Part shown: piece after piece, positions 56,457-64,000 of the stretch
How the letters are laid out: each line of letters opens with the position of its first letter
Numbering within the stretch: the stretch's first letter is position 1
Source of the DNA: Desulfovibrio sp.
GTDB taxonomy: Bacteria; Desulfobacterota; Desulfovibrionia; Desulfovibrionales; Desulfovibrionaceae
Length of the DNA stretch: 64,000 nt
Assembly: GCF_009712225.1 (NCBI RefSeq)
Contig: NZ_WASP01000017.1
Coordinates: forward strand, 88,337 to 152,336
Direction of reading: 5' to 3'
Position numbers and translations under genes: made by a program
Notes under the pieces: generated by a model
The model's database searches: none
Told to the model about the DNA's origin: nothing
Seen by the model: the letters and a program-made list of their open reading frames with translations, nothing else

Positions 56457-56960
56457 ATGTATTTTTGTTACACGCGCGGCGTGTCTGCCCTTGTTTTTGG
56501 GGCCCTGTTGTTTTTGGGGGCCGCGCAGGCCCAGGCCCACGCTCTGTATGCGGCCCACTCGTGGCAGGGCACGGTTGCTCTGGTGCAGTTTGCCTATGCG
56601 GGGGGCGAAGTACCCACCTATGCCAAGGTGGAAGTGTACAGCCCGGCTGACGCCAAGGTGGAATTTCAGAATGGTCGCACCGACGCACAGGGCCGCTTTG
56701 CCTTTATGCCCGATGCCGCCGGGCAGTGGCGCATCATCATGGCCGACAACATGGGGCACAGGGTGGAGCACACTGTGGAGGTGGCTGCAGACCAGGGTTC
56801 TCCGCAGATATCGGGCCAGAACGGGGGCAAATCTGCCGCAGCGGCAAGCCCCGGCGTTGGTGGCTTTTCCGTGCCGCTGCGCATAGTGCTGGGGCTGAGC
56901 CTGCTTGCCAACCTGGCTCTTGGCGCTGTCCTGCTACGGCGCAGTCAAAAACAGGGATAA
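56457..56960 (+). CDS. signal-anchored protein with one C-terminal membrane span, NikL-like
   Basis: 167 residues from the ATG at 56457 (AAGGAT upstream). A signal peptide ends Q-A-H-A near residue 28, again with a His at the mature start. A beta-rich domain with R-T-D-A-Q-G-R-F-A-F (carboxypeptidase-regulatory-like) follows, then a Gly/Ala/Ser linker and a membrane span (about 140-162) with a short basic tail. This layout fits NikL, the second accessory of some ECF nickel systems. The call leans on its neighbour. Confidence 0.65.
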   Translation: MYFCYTRGVSALVFGALLFLGAAQAQAHALYAAHSWQGTVALVQFAYAGGEVPTYAKVEVYSPADAKVEFQNGRTDAQGRFAFMPDAAGQWRIIMADNMGHRVEHTVEVAADQGSPQISGQNGGKSAAAASPGVGGFSVPLRIVLGLSLLANLALGAVLLRRSQKQG

Positions 56961-56974
56961 ATTGATTTTTTCAT

Positions 56975-57013
56975 AAAAAAACCGGGCGCTTTCCACAGAA
57001 AGTGCCCGGTTTT
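56975..57013. terminator. bidirectional terminator
   Basis: AAAACCGGGC / GCCCGGTTTT with an inner GCTTTC/AAAGT stem, between the NikL-like gene and serS. Confidence 0.92.
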
Positions 57014-57041
57014 GCCATATGTGCAGTGGGCCGCAACGGGC

Positions 57042-58316
57042 CTACTTGGGTTCGATAACTTCCACGCCGCCCATGTAGGGAACCAGCGCCTTGGGCAGCA
57101 CGAGGCTGCCGTCCTTTTGCTGACAGTTTTCAAGAATGGCAGCCATGGTGCGGCCAGTGGGCAGGCCTGAACCGTTAAGCGTGTGCAGAAACATGGCCTT
57201 GCCACCCTTGGGCTTGAAGCGGATATCCGCCCTGCGGGCCTGAAAATCTGTGCAGTTGGAGCAGGACGAAATTTCGCGAAATGTCTTCTGCGTGGGCAGC
57301 CACACTTCCACGTCGTAGGTTTTGGCAGAGCTGAAGCCCATATCGCCCGTGCAGAGCGTGATTACCCGGTAGGGCAGCTCAAGCAGTTCAAGCAGCTTGC
57401 AGGCGTTACCACGCATGATCTCAAGCTGGTTGAAGCTGTCATCGGGGTGGGCAAAGCGCACCATTTCCACCTTGGTGAACTGGTGCATGCGGATAAGCCC
57501 GCGCGTGTCCTTGCCCGCACTGCCAGCCTCGGAACGGAAGCAGGGCGTGGCCGCGCAGTAGGCGCGGGGCAGGTCGGTCTCGTCCAGCACTTCGCCCGCG
57601 TGCAGGTTGGTAAGGGGCACCTCGGCCGTGGGAATAAGGTAGTATTCCCACTCGCGCAGTTTGAACAGGTCTTCCTCAAACTTGGGCAGCTGGCCCGTGC
57701 CGGTCATGCTGGCGCGGTTGACCATGTAGGGCGGGCAAACTTCAATGTAGTCCTCTTCCACCGTGTGCTGGTCGAGAAAAAAGTTTACCAGCGCACGCTC
57801 GAGGCGGGCGCCCCACTTGAGCGAAACCACAAAGCGGCTGCCCGTAAGGCGGGCGGCGCGCTCAAAATCAAGGCCGCCCAGGGCAACGCCCAGGTCGCCG
57901 TGCTCGCGCGGCTCAAAATCAAATTCACGCGGCGTGCCCCAGCGGCATACTTCCACGTTTTCCGACTCGTCCTTGCCCACAGGCACACAGGCATCGGGCA
58001 GGTTGGGCACGCGCATGAGCCAGGTTTCCACATCGCTCTTGGCCTGGGCGGTTTCCACGTCCAGTTCCTTGATGCGGTCGGCAACGCCGCTCATCTCAGC
58101 CAGCAGGGCTGAGGCGTCCTCGCCGGCGCGTTTTTTTGCGGCCACTTCTGCCGAGGCCGCGTTGCGGCGACTTTTGAGGGTTTCCACCTCTGTAAGCAGG
58201 GCGCGGCGGCGGGCGTCCAGCGCCAAAAATTCGTTTACGTCCAGATCCGAATGCCGGTTGGTCAGAGCCGTGGTCAGCACTTCGGGCTGTTTTTGCACCA
58301 GTTTGAGGTCAATCAT
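57042..58316 (-). CDS. serS: seryl-tRNA synthetase
   Basis: 424 residues from the ATG at 58316 with AGGAG upstream. The N-terminal coiled-coil arm (about 27-105, Arg/Ala/Glu-rich) is followed by the class II core: motif 2 [17 protein letters not shown] and motif 3 [13 protein letters not shown]. Charges tRNA-Ser and tRNA-Sec. The gap upstream contains a perfect 8-base hairpin at 58388-58416 but no T-box. Confidence 0.97.
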   Translation of the reverse strand: MIDLKLVQKQPEVLTTALTNRHSDLDVNEFLALDARRRALLTEVETLKSRRNAASAEVAAKKRAGEDASALLAEMSGVADRIKELDVETAQAKSDVETWLMRVPNLPDACVPVGKDESENVEVCRWGTPREFDFEPREHGDLGVALGGLDFERAARLTGSRFVVSLKWGARLERALVNFFLDQHTVEEDYIEVCPPYMVNRASMTGTGQLPKFEEDLFKLREWEYYLIPTAEVPLTNLHAGEVLDETDLPRAYCAATPCFRSEAGSAGKDTRGLIRMHQFTKVEMVRFAHPDDSFNQLEIMRGNACKLLELLELPYRVITLCTGDMGFSSAKTYDVEVWLPTQKTFREISSCSNCTDFQARRADIRFKPKGGKAMFLHTLNGSGLPTGRTMAAILENCQQKDGSLVLPKALVPYMGGVEVIEPK

Positions 58317-58387
58317 AGCCGCTCCTGAAAAAAACGCGCGCTGCGCGGGATATAACAACTATTGCTCCACAGGGGGAGCGCAACAGA

Positions 58388-58416
58388 CAGGCTGTAGCAC
58401 GCGGGGCCACAGCCTG
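58388..58416. other. hairpin between serS and the lipoprotein gene
   Basis: CAGGCTGT (58388-58395) and ACAGCCTG (58409-58416) with a 13-base loop. Function unknown. Confidence 0.4.
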
Positions 58417-58593
58417 CAAGGCAGGCAATGCCCGACTCCGGCTGATGACAAACGTCCCGGTGGGGAGTATGCACCGCAATTATCGGCAATGCGGCACGCA
58501 GAACCGCCCTGCAAACCTTGCAATAAACAGATTTTGCGTATAAGCCTTGAAGAGTATTCTGGAGATTTTCTATACAAGTTACGAGAGGCCGTC

Positions 58594-59178
58594 ATGAAAC
58601 ATTTACGCATTGTTCTTTGTGTTTCCCTGCTGGCGTTGCTTGCAGCCTGCGGGCCGAGCAACAATGTTCGGCTTTTGCCGCCCCCCCCTCTGGACGCTTC
58701 CGTGCTTCCTTCTCCCAACGCTCCCCGTGTGACCGTTGTGACGTTTGAAGACAAGCGCATGGATCAGACCGTTGTTGGCACCCGCCGCGATAACAGCGCC
58801 TTTGTGACCAGCGACAACGTTGCCCAGTGGATCAGCAAGGCCCTGGCCGATGAACTGGCCCGCAACGGCATGCAGGTTTCCTACTCGCTCAGCGTGAATG
58901 AAGCACGCAAGGGCAACCCCGATTTTCTGGTGACCGGCCAGATCGACGAAGCCAACATCCGGGAAACTTCCACCACAGACATGTCCACTTCGTTGCGGGC
59001 CAACTATGTTCTCGCCAACCGACAGGCGCGCATCATGCGTGAATCGCTCAACGCCTCGCAGTCGCGCACCGGTCTGCCCTCGGGCAGCGCTGCCGACAAC
59101 CTGATGCTGGAAACCCTGCGCGACCTGGTCAAGCCCATGGCGCAGAAGATTGTCCAGACCATTGAGGCAAAAAAATAA
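58594..59178 (+). CDS. lipoprotein, YajG-like
   Basis: 194 residues from the ATG at 58594 (GAGAGG upstream). The lipobox L-L-A-A-C places the lipidated Cys at residue 19; the +2 residue is Gly, so outer-membrane sorting is likely. The body (V-T-V-V-T-F-E-D-K-R, D-F-L-V-T-G-Q-I) resembles the YajG fold. Its function is unknown. Four bases before the next gene; the three genes up to 60876 form a unit. Confidence 0.75.
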   Translation: MKHLRIVLCVSLLALLAACGPSNNVRLLPPPPLDASVLPSPNAPRVTVVTFEDKRMDQTVVGTRRDNSAFVTSDNVAQWISKALADELARNGMQVSYSLSVNEARKGNPDFLVTGQIDEANIRETSTTDMSTSLRANYVLANRQARIMRESLNASQSRTGLPSGSAADNLMLETLRDLVKPMAQKIVQTIEAKK

Positions 59179-59182
59179 GCCC

Positions 59183-60535
59183 ATGCGGGCCAGACGAACA
59201 TTGTTTCTTGGCATGACCATCGCGGCCATGCTGGGAGCTTCTGCCCTGCCGCCGGTCACTGTGACCGGCGGCGCGGCATATGCCACCGAAAATTCGCCCG
59301 CACCACCCGTCGGGCAGGACAATACCCCTGCCGACGATTCCCCATCTGCTTCCAAACCCGGCCCCCTGCCGCTCATCTCGCCCATCAGTTACAGCGCTCA
59401 ATGTCCCGCAGCACCTCTGCCCCCGCATGTTCAGCGGCTTTGCGCAGAGGCCGCAGCCCAGATGGAAGCCCTGCACGCCGCGGCAGCCAGGTTGCCCAAC
59501 CGCCGCGATATCCGTATGGGCATTACTGATGCGGACGACCGCACTGCTCTGGCAGCAGAACTGTACACTCCGCTGATTGAAGGCGAGCACTCCACGGCGG
59601 GCTCGGCTCAAAGCACCGGTGCGCAGGGTGTTACCGTCACTCTGCTGGCGCGGCCCGACGCAGCGGAAACCCTGCTGCGGCTTTTGCGCAACCCCGATGT
59701 GCTGGCCCTGCGGCGACTGCTTCTGGCAGATATGGCGCAAAGCCTCGCTCTCGCACCACAGATTGCCGGGGAATATGCCGCGGCAGAATCTCCCGCCAGA
59801 GGAGGCCGCACCAGCCTTACCCCAGGCTCGGGCGGCACGTGGTATGTGGCCAAGGTAACGCCGCCCGGGGAACTGGAGCAGCACCCCCCCGCGCCAATCA
59901 TGCCCGATGCGGGGCACGAGGCCGCGCGCCAGCAGGCGCAGGCCAGAGCCGACAATCTCGCCGCAGAAATTACCGCCTGCCTCAGCGCCCTGGATGCCCT
60001 GCGGCTTTCGCCCGAGGGCTGGCTGACCAGCGCAGAGGCCCTGCCCACGCTTGAAAATGCCGCCGCAGCCCTGCCACGCAGCGCCGCCGTGCAGCTTCTG
60101 CTCGCAGAGGCGCAGCTGCAGGCAGGCATGCCCCAGCGCAGCATACTTTCCTGTTCCGCAGCTCTTGATCTGGCTCCTGCCCTTGCGCGGGGCAGGTATA
60201 TCCGCTCTCTTGCGCACTGGCGGCTGCAACAGATGGGCCTGGCAGAAGACGACTTGAGCGCCGCCCTGAACACCACAGATGAAACATTTCTGCGTACACC
60301 CGACAGGGTGCGCCTGCTGCGCGCGCGTGGAGCCCTGCGCATGCTGCGCAACAACGCAGAGGGCATGTGCAGCGATCTTACCGCCGCCTGCGCCCTTGGC
60401 GACTGCGAAGGTCTTGCCGCCGCGCGTAACCAGCAGCTCTGCACCGGGCAGCCCGCAGGTGATGCTTCCCCCGCCCCGGAAGTACCCTCGCCCGCCGCCA
60501 GCCCGGCAAATACCTCCGGCAAGGTGGCCCCATGA
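59183..60535 (+). CDS. exported TPR-like protein of unknown function
   Basis: 450 residues from the ATG at 59183. A signal sequence (1-24, after M-R-A-R-R) is followed by a Pro/Ser-rich stretch, a middle domain with few marks, and an Ala/Leu-rich helical repeat part (about 245-420) with TPR-like spacing (A-Q-L-Q-A-G, A-L-D-L-A-P-A-L-A-R-G). The C-terminus is a Pro/Ala/Ser tail. Cys residues in pairs suggest disulfides. The signal region contains a perfect DNA palindrome. Its stop overlaps the next ATG. Confidence 0.72.
   Translation: MRARRTLFLGMTIAAMLGASALPPVTVTGGAAYATENSPAPPVGQDNTPADDSPSASKPGPLPLISPISYSAQCPAAPLPPHVQRLCAEAAAQMEALHAAAARLPNRRDIRMGITDADDRTALAAELYTPLIEGEHSTAGSAQSTGAQGVTVTLLARPDAAETLLRLLRNPDVLALRRLLLADMAQSLALAPQIAGEYAAAESPARGGRTSLTPGSGGTWYVAKVTPPGELEQHPPAPIMPDAGHEAARQQAQARADNLAAEITACLSALDALRLSPEGWLTSAEALPTLENAAAALPRSAAVQLLLAEAQLQAGMPQRSILSCSAALDLAPALARGRYIRSLAHWRLQQMGLAEDDLSAALNTTDETFLRTPDRVRLLRARGALRMLRNNAEGMCSDLTAACALGDCEGLAAARNQQLCTGQPAGDASPAPEVPSPAASPANTSGKVAP
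59248..59272 (+). repeat. perfect 25-base palindrome in coding sequence
   Basis: GCCGCCGGTCAC (59248-59259), a single T, GTGACCGGCGGC (59261-59272). It lies 65 bases inside the exported-protein gene, at the signal-peptide cleavage area, and could stall or protect the mRNA or bind a protein. Confidence 0.75.
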
Positions 60536-60876
60536 GCCGCCAGCCCCTGCTCAAGGTCTATGGGCACATCTACCCCGTGGACGATGCCCTGTATGCAGCG
60601 CTTGCGCATGCCTGCGCAGACGCCATGCCGGACGAAGATGACATTCCCGTGCTGGAACATGATGGCGACATGGCCCGTTTTTCCTTTGAGGGAACTTACT
60701 TTCCCCTTGATGAAGTGCTGGCAGTGCTGACGGCCCATGTCCGGGCAGAGCATCAGGGCAAGCTGGACATTCTTGACCTTGAAGCGTGGAAACTCATACG
60801 CCATACCGTTGCCCAGGGCCGCATAGATGTGCACAGCGCCCCGCTCAACAACGTGCTGGATTATTCGGGGCACTAG
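60532..60876 (+). CDS. small conserved hypothetical protein
   Basis: 114 residues, ATGA overlap with the previous gene. No signal peptide; acidic (D-E-D-D-I, E-H-D-G-D). Beta and helix alternate: L-K-V-Y-G-H-I-Y-P-V-D, A-R-F-S-F-E-G-T-Y-F-P, then a helical end. I do not recognise it. Translational coupling suggests a job tied to the exported TPR-like protein, although this one is cytoplasmic. Confidence 0.7.
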   Translation: MSRQPLLKVYGHIYPVDDALYAALAHACADAMPDEDDIPVLEHDGDMARFSFEGTYFPLDEVLAVLTAHVRAEHQGKLDILDLEAWKLIRHTVAQGRIDVHSAPLNNVLDYSGH

Positions 60877-61208
60877 GCTTTTTCCCCCAGCGGCAGTGCC
60901 CCCGTGCCCTCGGCATTGTGATTCAATCACATTCCATTCTCTCCCTTCGCCACTCCGAAATTTCTGGTTTCTTTTTTTACGAGCTTTAACGCCTGTTTTG
61001 CGTATTAATTCACAATTCTTACGGCAACATTCAAATTTATATTGTCGATATTTTTTGTAATCAGACATTTATTCAACAAAACCGCTAGCGAGGACCTTTT
61101 CCCTCACGTATTATTGGTTTGAAATCGACAAAGTCTTTGCCGCGATGCGTCTCTGTATCGTAAGCGCACAACCGTGCGCGGGGGTATTGTCGGCAAAAGG
61201 GGGAAACG
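60877..61208 (+). promoter_or_regulatory. AT-rich gap and 5' leader of the diguanylate cyclase gene
   Basis: 332 bases. The first two thirds are AT-rich and should hold the promoter, though no -35/-10 pair is clear. The last 75 bases fold into a three-way junction (next entry) that ends at the ribosome binding site. No canonical GEMM (c-di-GMP) riboswitch motif was found. Confidence 0.5.
61136..61197 (+). ncRNA. riboswitch-like three-way junction in the leader
   Basis: P1: TTTGCCG (61136-61142) with CGGCAAA (61191-61197). P2: CGATGCG (61143-61149) with TGTATCG (61154-61160), two G-U pairs, loop of four. P3: GCGCAC (61164-61169) with GTGCGC (61174-61179), loop AACC. P1 ends directly against AGGGGG, the ribosome binding site. 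CGACAA (61126-61131) could instead pair with TTGTCG (61187-61192), taking two bases from P1, so a switch is possible. Confidence 0.6.
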
Positions 61209-62477
61209 ATGTCGATGCAAGACAACAACGATATCTTTCAGTGGCGTATTGGCGCAGATCTTACCTACCAACACGTAGACGCCGCCAAGGAACGTCTGCT
61301 TGAACTGCCCGCCGGATCACTGGCGGGGGCTCCTCTCACGCGCTGCATGCACCCCGAAGACGCCTCACTGCTGACGCGGGCCCTTGCCGCCGACCAGAGA
61401 CGTCGCAATCTTACCGGCTGCACCGTGCGTTACGTTTGCCCCAAGGGCACACACACGGTCACCAGCCTGAGCATCACGCCAGAGTACGACGAAAGGGGCA
61501 ACCTGACAGCCTACAATGGCAGGGAGCGCTGCATTGGCGCGGTAGACACCCACGGTGAGGCTCCGCCTGTGTTTGAAGCCGCCTTTTCCCGTTCTTTTAT
61601 GGATTTGTGCATCATCGATAGGGAACTGCGCCTGCGGGCGGTCAACGAGCGCTACGCAAGCCTTGCGGGCAAGCCCATTACCAGACTGCTGTGCACCCAC
61701 ATGGACGAGGTGGATATTCCAACCAGGGCGGAGGTAGCCGAAGCCTTCCGGATTCTGGACGCCGGGGGCACAATCCCGGAAAAGGAAGTGATCCGCAACG
61801 GCAAGGACTATGTCATGTCCATTTATGGCCTGCCCGACGCCTGCGGCGAAATTGGATCCATCTGTGTTTTCCTGCGCGACATAAGCCTGCGCAAGGGGCT
61901 GGAACGCAGGCTGGAGGCAGCCAACCGCAAACTGGAAGAAATGAACGTCAAAGACTACCTCACCGGCGTTTTCAACCGCCGCCACTTTGACGAAACACTG
62001 CTGAAGGAAGTGGGAAGACTGGCGCGCGAGGGCGGGGTGATGTGCGTGGCCATGGTGGATGTGGACAACTTCAAGCTCTACAACGACGCATACGGCCACC
62101 TGGCGGGCGATGCCTGTCTTGCCCGTGTTGCCAAGGCCATGGGTGCTGCCTTGCTGCGCCCGGCCGACGAGCTGTTTCGATACGGAGGCGAGGAATTTGC
62201 CGTCATCATGCCCCAGACAGGCAGGGAGCAGGCCCTTGGCGTTGCGGAGCGGGTGCGCGAGGCCGTGGCCGACCTGCGTGTTCCGCATTGCAAAAGCGGC
62301 TTTGGCTTTGTGACCATCAGCATTGGCGTTGCCGCCATTGATGCCGTTAATGCCCACTTTGGGCAAAATGCATGCGAAGAACTCATTCGCGTGGCAGACA
62401 AGGCCCTGTACCGGGCCAAGAATGGCGGCCGCAACAAGATTGACAGCGGGCAGTGCAGCCTGGACGAGGCAAATTGA
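61209..62477 (+). CDS. cytoplasmic diguanylate cyclase with PAS domains
   Basis: 422 residues, no membrane span. A PAS-like domain (about 1-115), a second PAS (about 120-240) and a GGDEF domain (about 250-410). The active loop is Y-G-G-E-E-F near residue 325; R-P-A-D nine residues earlier is the RxxD inhibitory site. The ATG has AGGGGG five bases before it. Soluble PAS input suggests a redox or small-molecule signal. The structured leader may add control at translation. Confidence 0.9.
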   Translation: MSMQDNNDIFQWRIGADLTYQHVDAAKERLLELPAGSLAGAPLTRCMHPEDASLLTRALAADQRRRNLTGCTVRYVCPKGTHTVTSLSITPEYDERGNLTAYNGRERCIGAVDTHGEAPPVFEAAFSRSFMDLCIIDRELRLRAVNERYASLAGKPITRLLCTHMDEVDIPTRAEVAEAFRILDAGGTIPEKEVIRNGKDYVMSIYGLPDACGEIGSICVFLRDISLRKGLERRLEAANRKLEEMNVKDYLTGVFNRRHFDETLLKEVGRLAREGGVMCVAMVDVDNFKLYNDAYGHLAGDACLARVAKAMGAALLRPADELFRYGGEEFAVIMPQTGREQALGVAERVREAVADLRVPHCKSGFGFVTISIGVAAIDAVNAHFGQNACEELIRVADKALYRAKNGGRNKIDSGQCSLDEAN

Positions 62478-62562
62478 CCACCAGCCGCATGCCGCCAGGA
62501 GTGCCTGGTCCGCAGACAGAACCAACGCAAAACAGACCGCAGGCCGCATCGGCGGCCAACAC

Positions 62563-62600
62563 AAAAAAGCCCCACCGGAAAAACCAGCGGGGCCATTTTT
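62563..62600. terminator. bidirectional terminator
   Basis: GCCCC (62569-62573) and GGGGC (62589-62593) with additional CCGG inside, A run before and T run after; serves the cyclase and the converging secreted-protein gene. Confidence 0.75.
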
Positions 62601-62614
62601 CACTGCCGTTTAGG

Positions 62615-63106
62615 CTATTCGCGTTCGAAAAGTGACTTCTGGATCAGCGAGTCTGCGGCATTGTCCGCGCCGCGCAGCGAGTCATAGGCCTTCTGTAGGG
62701 CTTCGGGCCAGTCCTTGTCGCTTACATCGCTGATAAACAGCATGGTCATATCTCCCTCGGAAGAAACGTCGGCATGGGTCATCACCCGGCCAGACATGGC
62801 CTGAAAAGTCCAGCCGCCACCATCGTCTGCCTTGGCGGGGGCAGTGCCCTTAAGCCGGGCCGAATGCTTTTCGGCAAACTGCTTGGTGGACAGACCGCCA
62901 GCTTCGGCCTTGGTAAAAATACCTATGGAAAAAAACGAATCCTGCCCGCACGAAACGGTAACAATGCCTTCCTTTTCTGTAGCAGTGCATTTGTTCGGCA
63001 GGTCGATGCTATAATGGTTGAATTTCTTTTCCGCCGCCACCGCCACTCCGCACAGGCCCAACAACAGCACACAGGCCATCAGGGAACCCAACAGCGCATC
63101 TCTCAT
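62615..63106 (-). CDS. secreted protein of unknown function
   Basis: 163 residues from the ATG at 63106 with AAGGAG nine bases upstream. The signal peptide ends V-A-V-A-A near residue 25. The mature domain starts with Y-S-I-D-L-P-N and has two Cys (C-T-A, S-C-G) that may pair, a W-T-F-Q-A-M segment and an acidic helix near the end. Periplasmic. Family not recognised; the beta-then-helix order recalls small PsbP- or DcrB-like proteins but I do not press it. Confidence 0.72.
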   Translation of the reverse strand: MRDALLGSLMACVLLLGLCGVAVAAEKKFNHYSIDLPNKCTATEKEGIVTVSCGQDSFFSIGIFTKAEAGGLSTKQFAEKHSARLKGTAPAKADDGGGWTFQAMSGRVMTHADVSSEGDMTMLFISDVSDKDWPEALQKAYDSLRGADNAADSLIQKSLFERE

Positions 63107-63174
63107 TGACAATGACTCCTTCAGACAACCGCGCACGGCGCGTGAATTTTCGGGCCACACTTTTGCACAAGCAA

Positions 63175-63199
63175 GGGCGGCTGTCTATAACAGCCGCCC
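63175..63199 (-). terminator. perfect hairpin downstream of sppA
   Basis: GGGCGGCTGT (63175-63184) and ACAGCCGCCC (63190-63199) with a five-base loop, 60 bases after the sppA stop on the minus strand. The T content behind it is low (TTGCTTG), so termination may be partial. Confidence 0.55.
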
Positions 63200-63259
63200 A
63201 GCACAATCTTACTATCCAGAAAAACTCGTTTTTCGCAGATAAGCCCTGCGTCTTGCCCC

Positions 63260-64000
63260 CTAGAACTGGTAGAGAAATACCGGCTCGTTGACACTCAGGC
63301 TGCCAAGGGCGCTCAAATCAATGCCAAGCATGGTTTTGAGCCCGCGTGGCAGCCAGTTGCCTTCCTTGGGGCGCGAGAGAAGCTTGCGCTCCACAGGTAC
63401 GCCGCATTGGGCCGAAAGCCAGGCAAGGGCCGATTCCTGCCCGCCAAGCTCGTCAACCAGCCCCAGCTGCACGGCCTCACGCCCGGTAAATATCTTGCCA
63501 TTGGCCAGCGCAGCCGCACGCCCATGCTCCATGTGGCGGCCCTGGGCTACGATATCCACAAACTGCTGGTGCATGTCGTCGAGCACTTTTTTAAAGTATT
63601 CGCGCTGGTCGGGGCTCAGGGGCCGCATGTACGAACCGGCATCCTTAAAGGGCGCGGTGGTTATGGTTTCCTGCCCCACGCCGATCTTGCCCATAAGTCC
63701 CTGCAACTGCGGAATATCCATGCGCACACCGATGGAGCCCGTTACCGTGGAGGCATTGGCAAACACGCGTGTGCCCGCCATGCTCACCATCAGCCCGCCC
63801 GAAGCGGCCAGCGAGCCCATGCTTACAGCCACGGGCTTTTTTTGTGCCAGCGACGTGAGGGCATTGTACAGTTCCTGCGAGGCCGCAGCGCCGCCGCCGG
63901 GCGAATCGACCCGCAGCAGCACACCCGCCACCGAGGGGTCGCGCTCCACCTTGCGTATCCATTCCAGGGTAGACTCCGCATCCATGATGGGGCCAGAAAC
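63260..64000 (-). CDS. sppA: signal peptide peptidase SppA (5' end outside the window)
   Basis: The C-terminal 246 residues are in view; the start lies beyond the right edge. The serine is in S-M-G-S-L-A-A-S-G-G and the Lys in A-P-F-K-D-A-G-S, the Ser-Lys dyad of the short SppA form; L-R-V-D-S-P-G-G precedes. SppA cuts leftover signal peptides in the membrane. A lone GGREAVQLGLVDE-type segment ends the catalytic domain. About 60 residues, including the membrane anchor, are missing. Confidence 0.93.
   Translation of the reverse strand, partial: VSGPIMDAESTLEWIRKVERDPSVAGVLLRVDSPGGGAAASQELYNALTSLAQKKPVAVSMGSLAASGGLMVSMAGTRVFANASTVTGSIGVRMDIPQLQGLMGKIGVGQETITTAPFKDAGSYMRPLSPDQREYFKKVLDDMHQQFVDIVAQGRHMEHGRAAALANGKIFTGREAVQLGLVDELGGQESALAWLSAQCGVPVERKLLSRPKEGNWLPRGLKTMLGIDLSALGSLSVNEPVFLYQF

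Noticed and set aside
58360..58420. T-box-like TGGCCCCGCG in the serS upstream region (minus strand)
   Set aside because: It sits in the loop of a simple hairpin, differs from the T-box core at one key base, and there is no specifier stem or antiterminator/terminator pair.
60877..61208. GEMM-type c-di-GMP riboswitch before the third cyclase
   Set aside because: The conserved GEMM core bases and the tetraloop-receptor layout are absent; the fold seen is different.

Overview
The window is ordinary chromosomal DNA of a GC-rich anaerobic Gram-negative bacterium, most likely a Desulfovibrio-type sulfate reducer (Desulfobacterota). This is inferred from the F0-only ATP synthase block (two small gene-1-type proteins, a and c, without F1), a stand-alone AICAR formyltransferase, Rex, anaerobic FeoA/FeoB iron uptake, cobalamin genes, a NikR-like operator and many two-domain signalling proteins. 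No rRNA, tRNA, CRISPR array, prophage or insertion sequence was recognised. 56 protein genes are called; the last (sppA) runs off the right edge.

Layout. 0-8.7 kb: a tandem HdeA-like periplasmic protein, an AEC transporter, ilvD, a polysaccharide flippase, proB-obgE, and rpmA-rplU. 8.9-18.4 kb: an RNA m5U methyltransferase, the F0 operon (atpZ-like, atpI, atpB, atpE), rex-cobS-nitroreductase, and on the other strand cobB with a glycosyltransferase. 18.5-26 kb: AICAR formyltransferase, two tandem 135-base intergenic repeats, purA-holB and a large sensor diguanylate cyclase. 26-37 kb: a secreted protein, a YdcZ-type permease, asnS, then asd-aminotransferase-glycosyltransferase-ttuA, and feoB followed directly by a diguanylate cyclase. 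37-41.4 kb: a sugar-acid module (enolase-superfamily dehydratase, MFS importer, divergent LysR) and a detached feoA. 41.7-50.4 kb: an acetyltransferase, a helicase-exonuclease fusion, speB-panB with an unusual leader, a methyltransferase pair and a Bcr/CflA-type exporter. 50.5-64 kb: uvrD-thiL-glycosyltransferase-aldolase, a putative nickel-uptake accessory pair, serS, a three-gene envelope cluster, a third diguanylate cyclase with a structured leader, a secreted protein and sppA.

How the genes fit together. The recurring themes are nucleotide, amino-acid and cofactor synthesis (ilvD, proB, asd, asnS, purA, AICARFT, cobS, cobB, panB, thiL), metal supply (feoA, feoB, NikK/NikL-like), energy and redox control (F0, Rex), envelope polysaccharide work (flippase, three glycosyltransferases, acetyltransferase) and c-di-GMP signalling (three diguanylate cyclases, all with a catalytic GG(D/E)EF motif and an RxxD inhibitory site).

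The least ordinary signals are: a three-way-junction RNA fold directly against the ribosome binding site of the third diguanylate cyclase; a fused MrfA/MrfB-like helicase-nuclease with a strong internal ribosome binding site that could also make the nuclease alone; tandem HdeA domains; an intrinsic terminator only 23 bases upstream of speB; a perfect operator-like palindrome at the rplU promoter; and a perfect inverted repeat matching NikR half-sites in front of the NikK/NikL-like pair. All calls come from reading the sequence; no database search was run.
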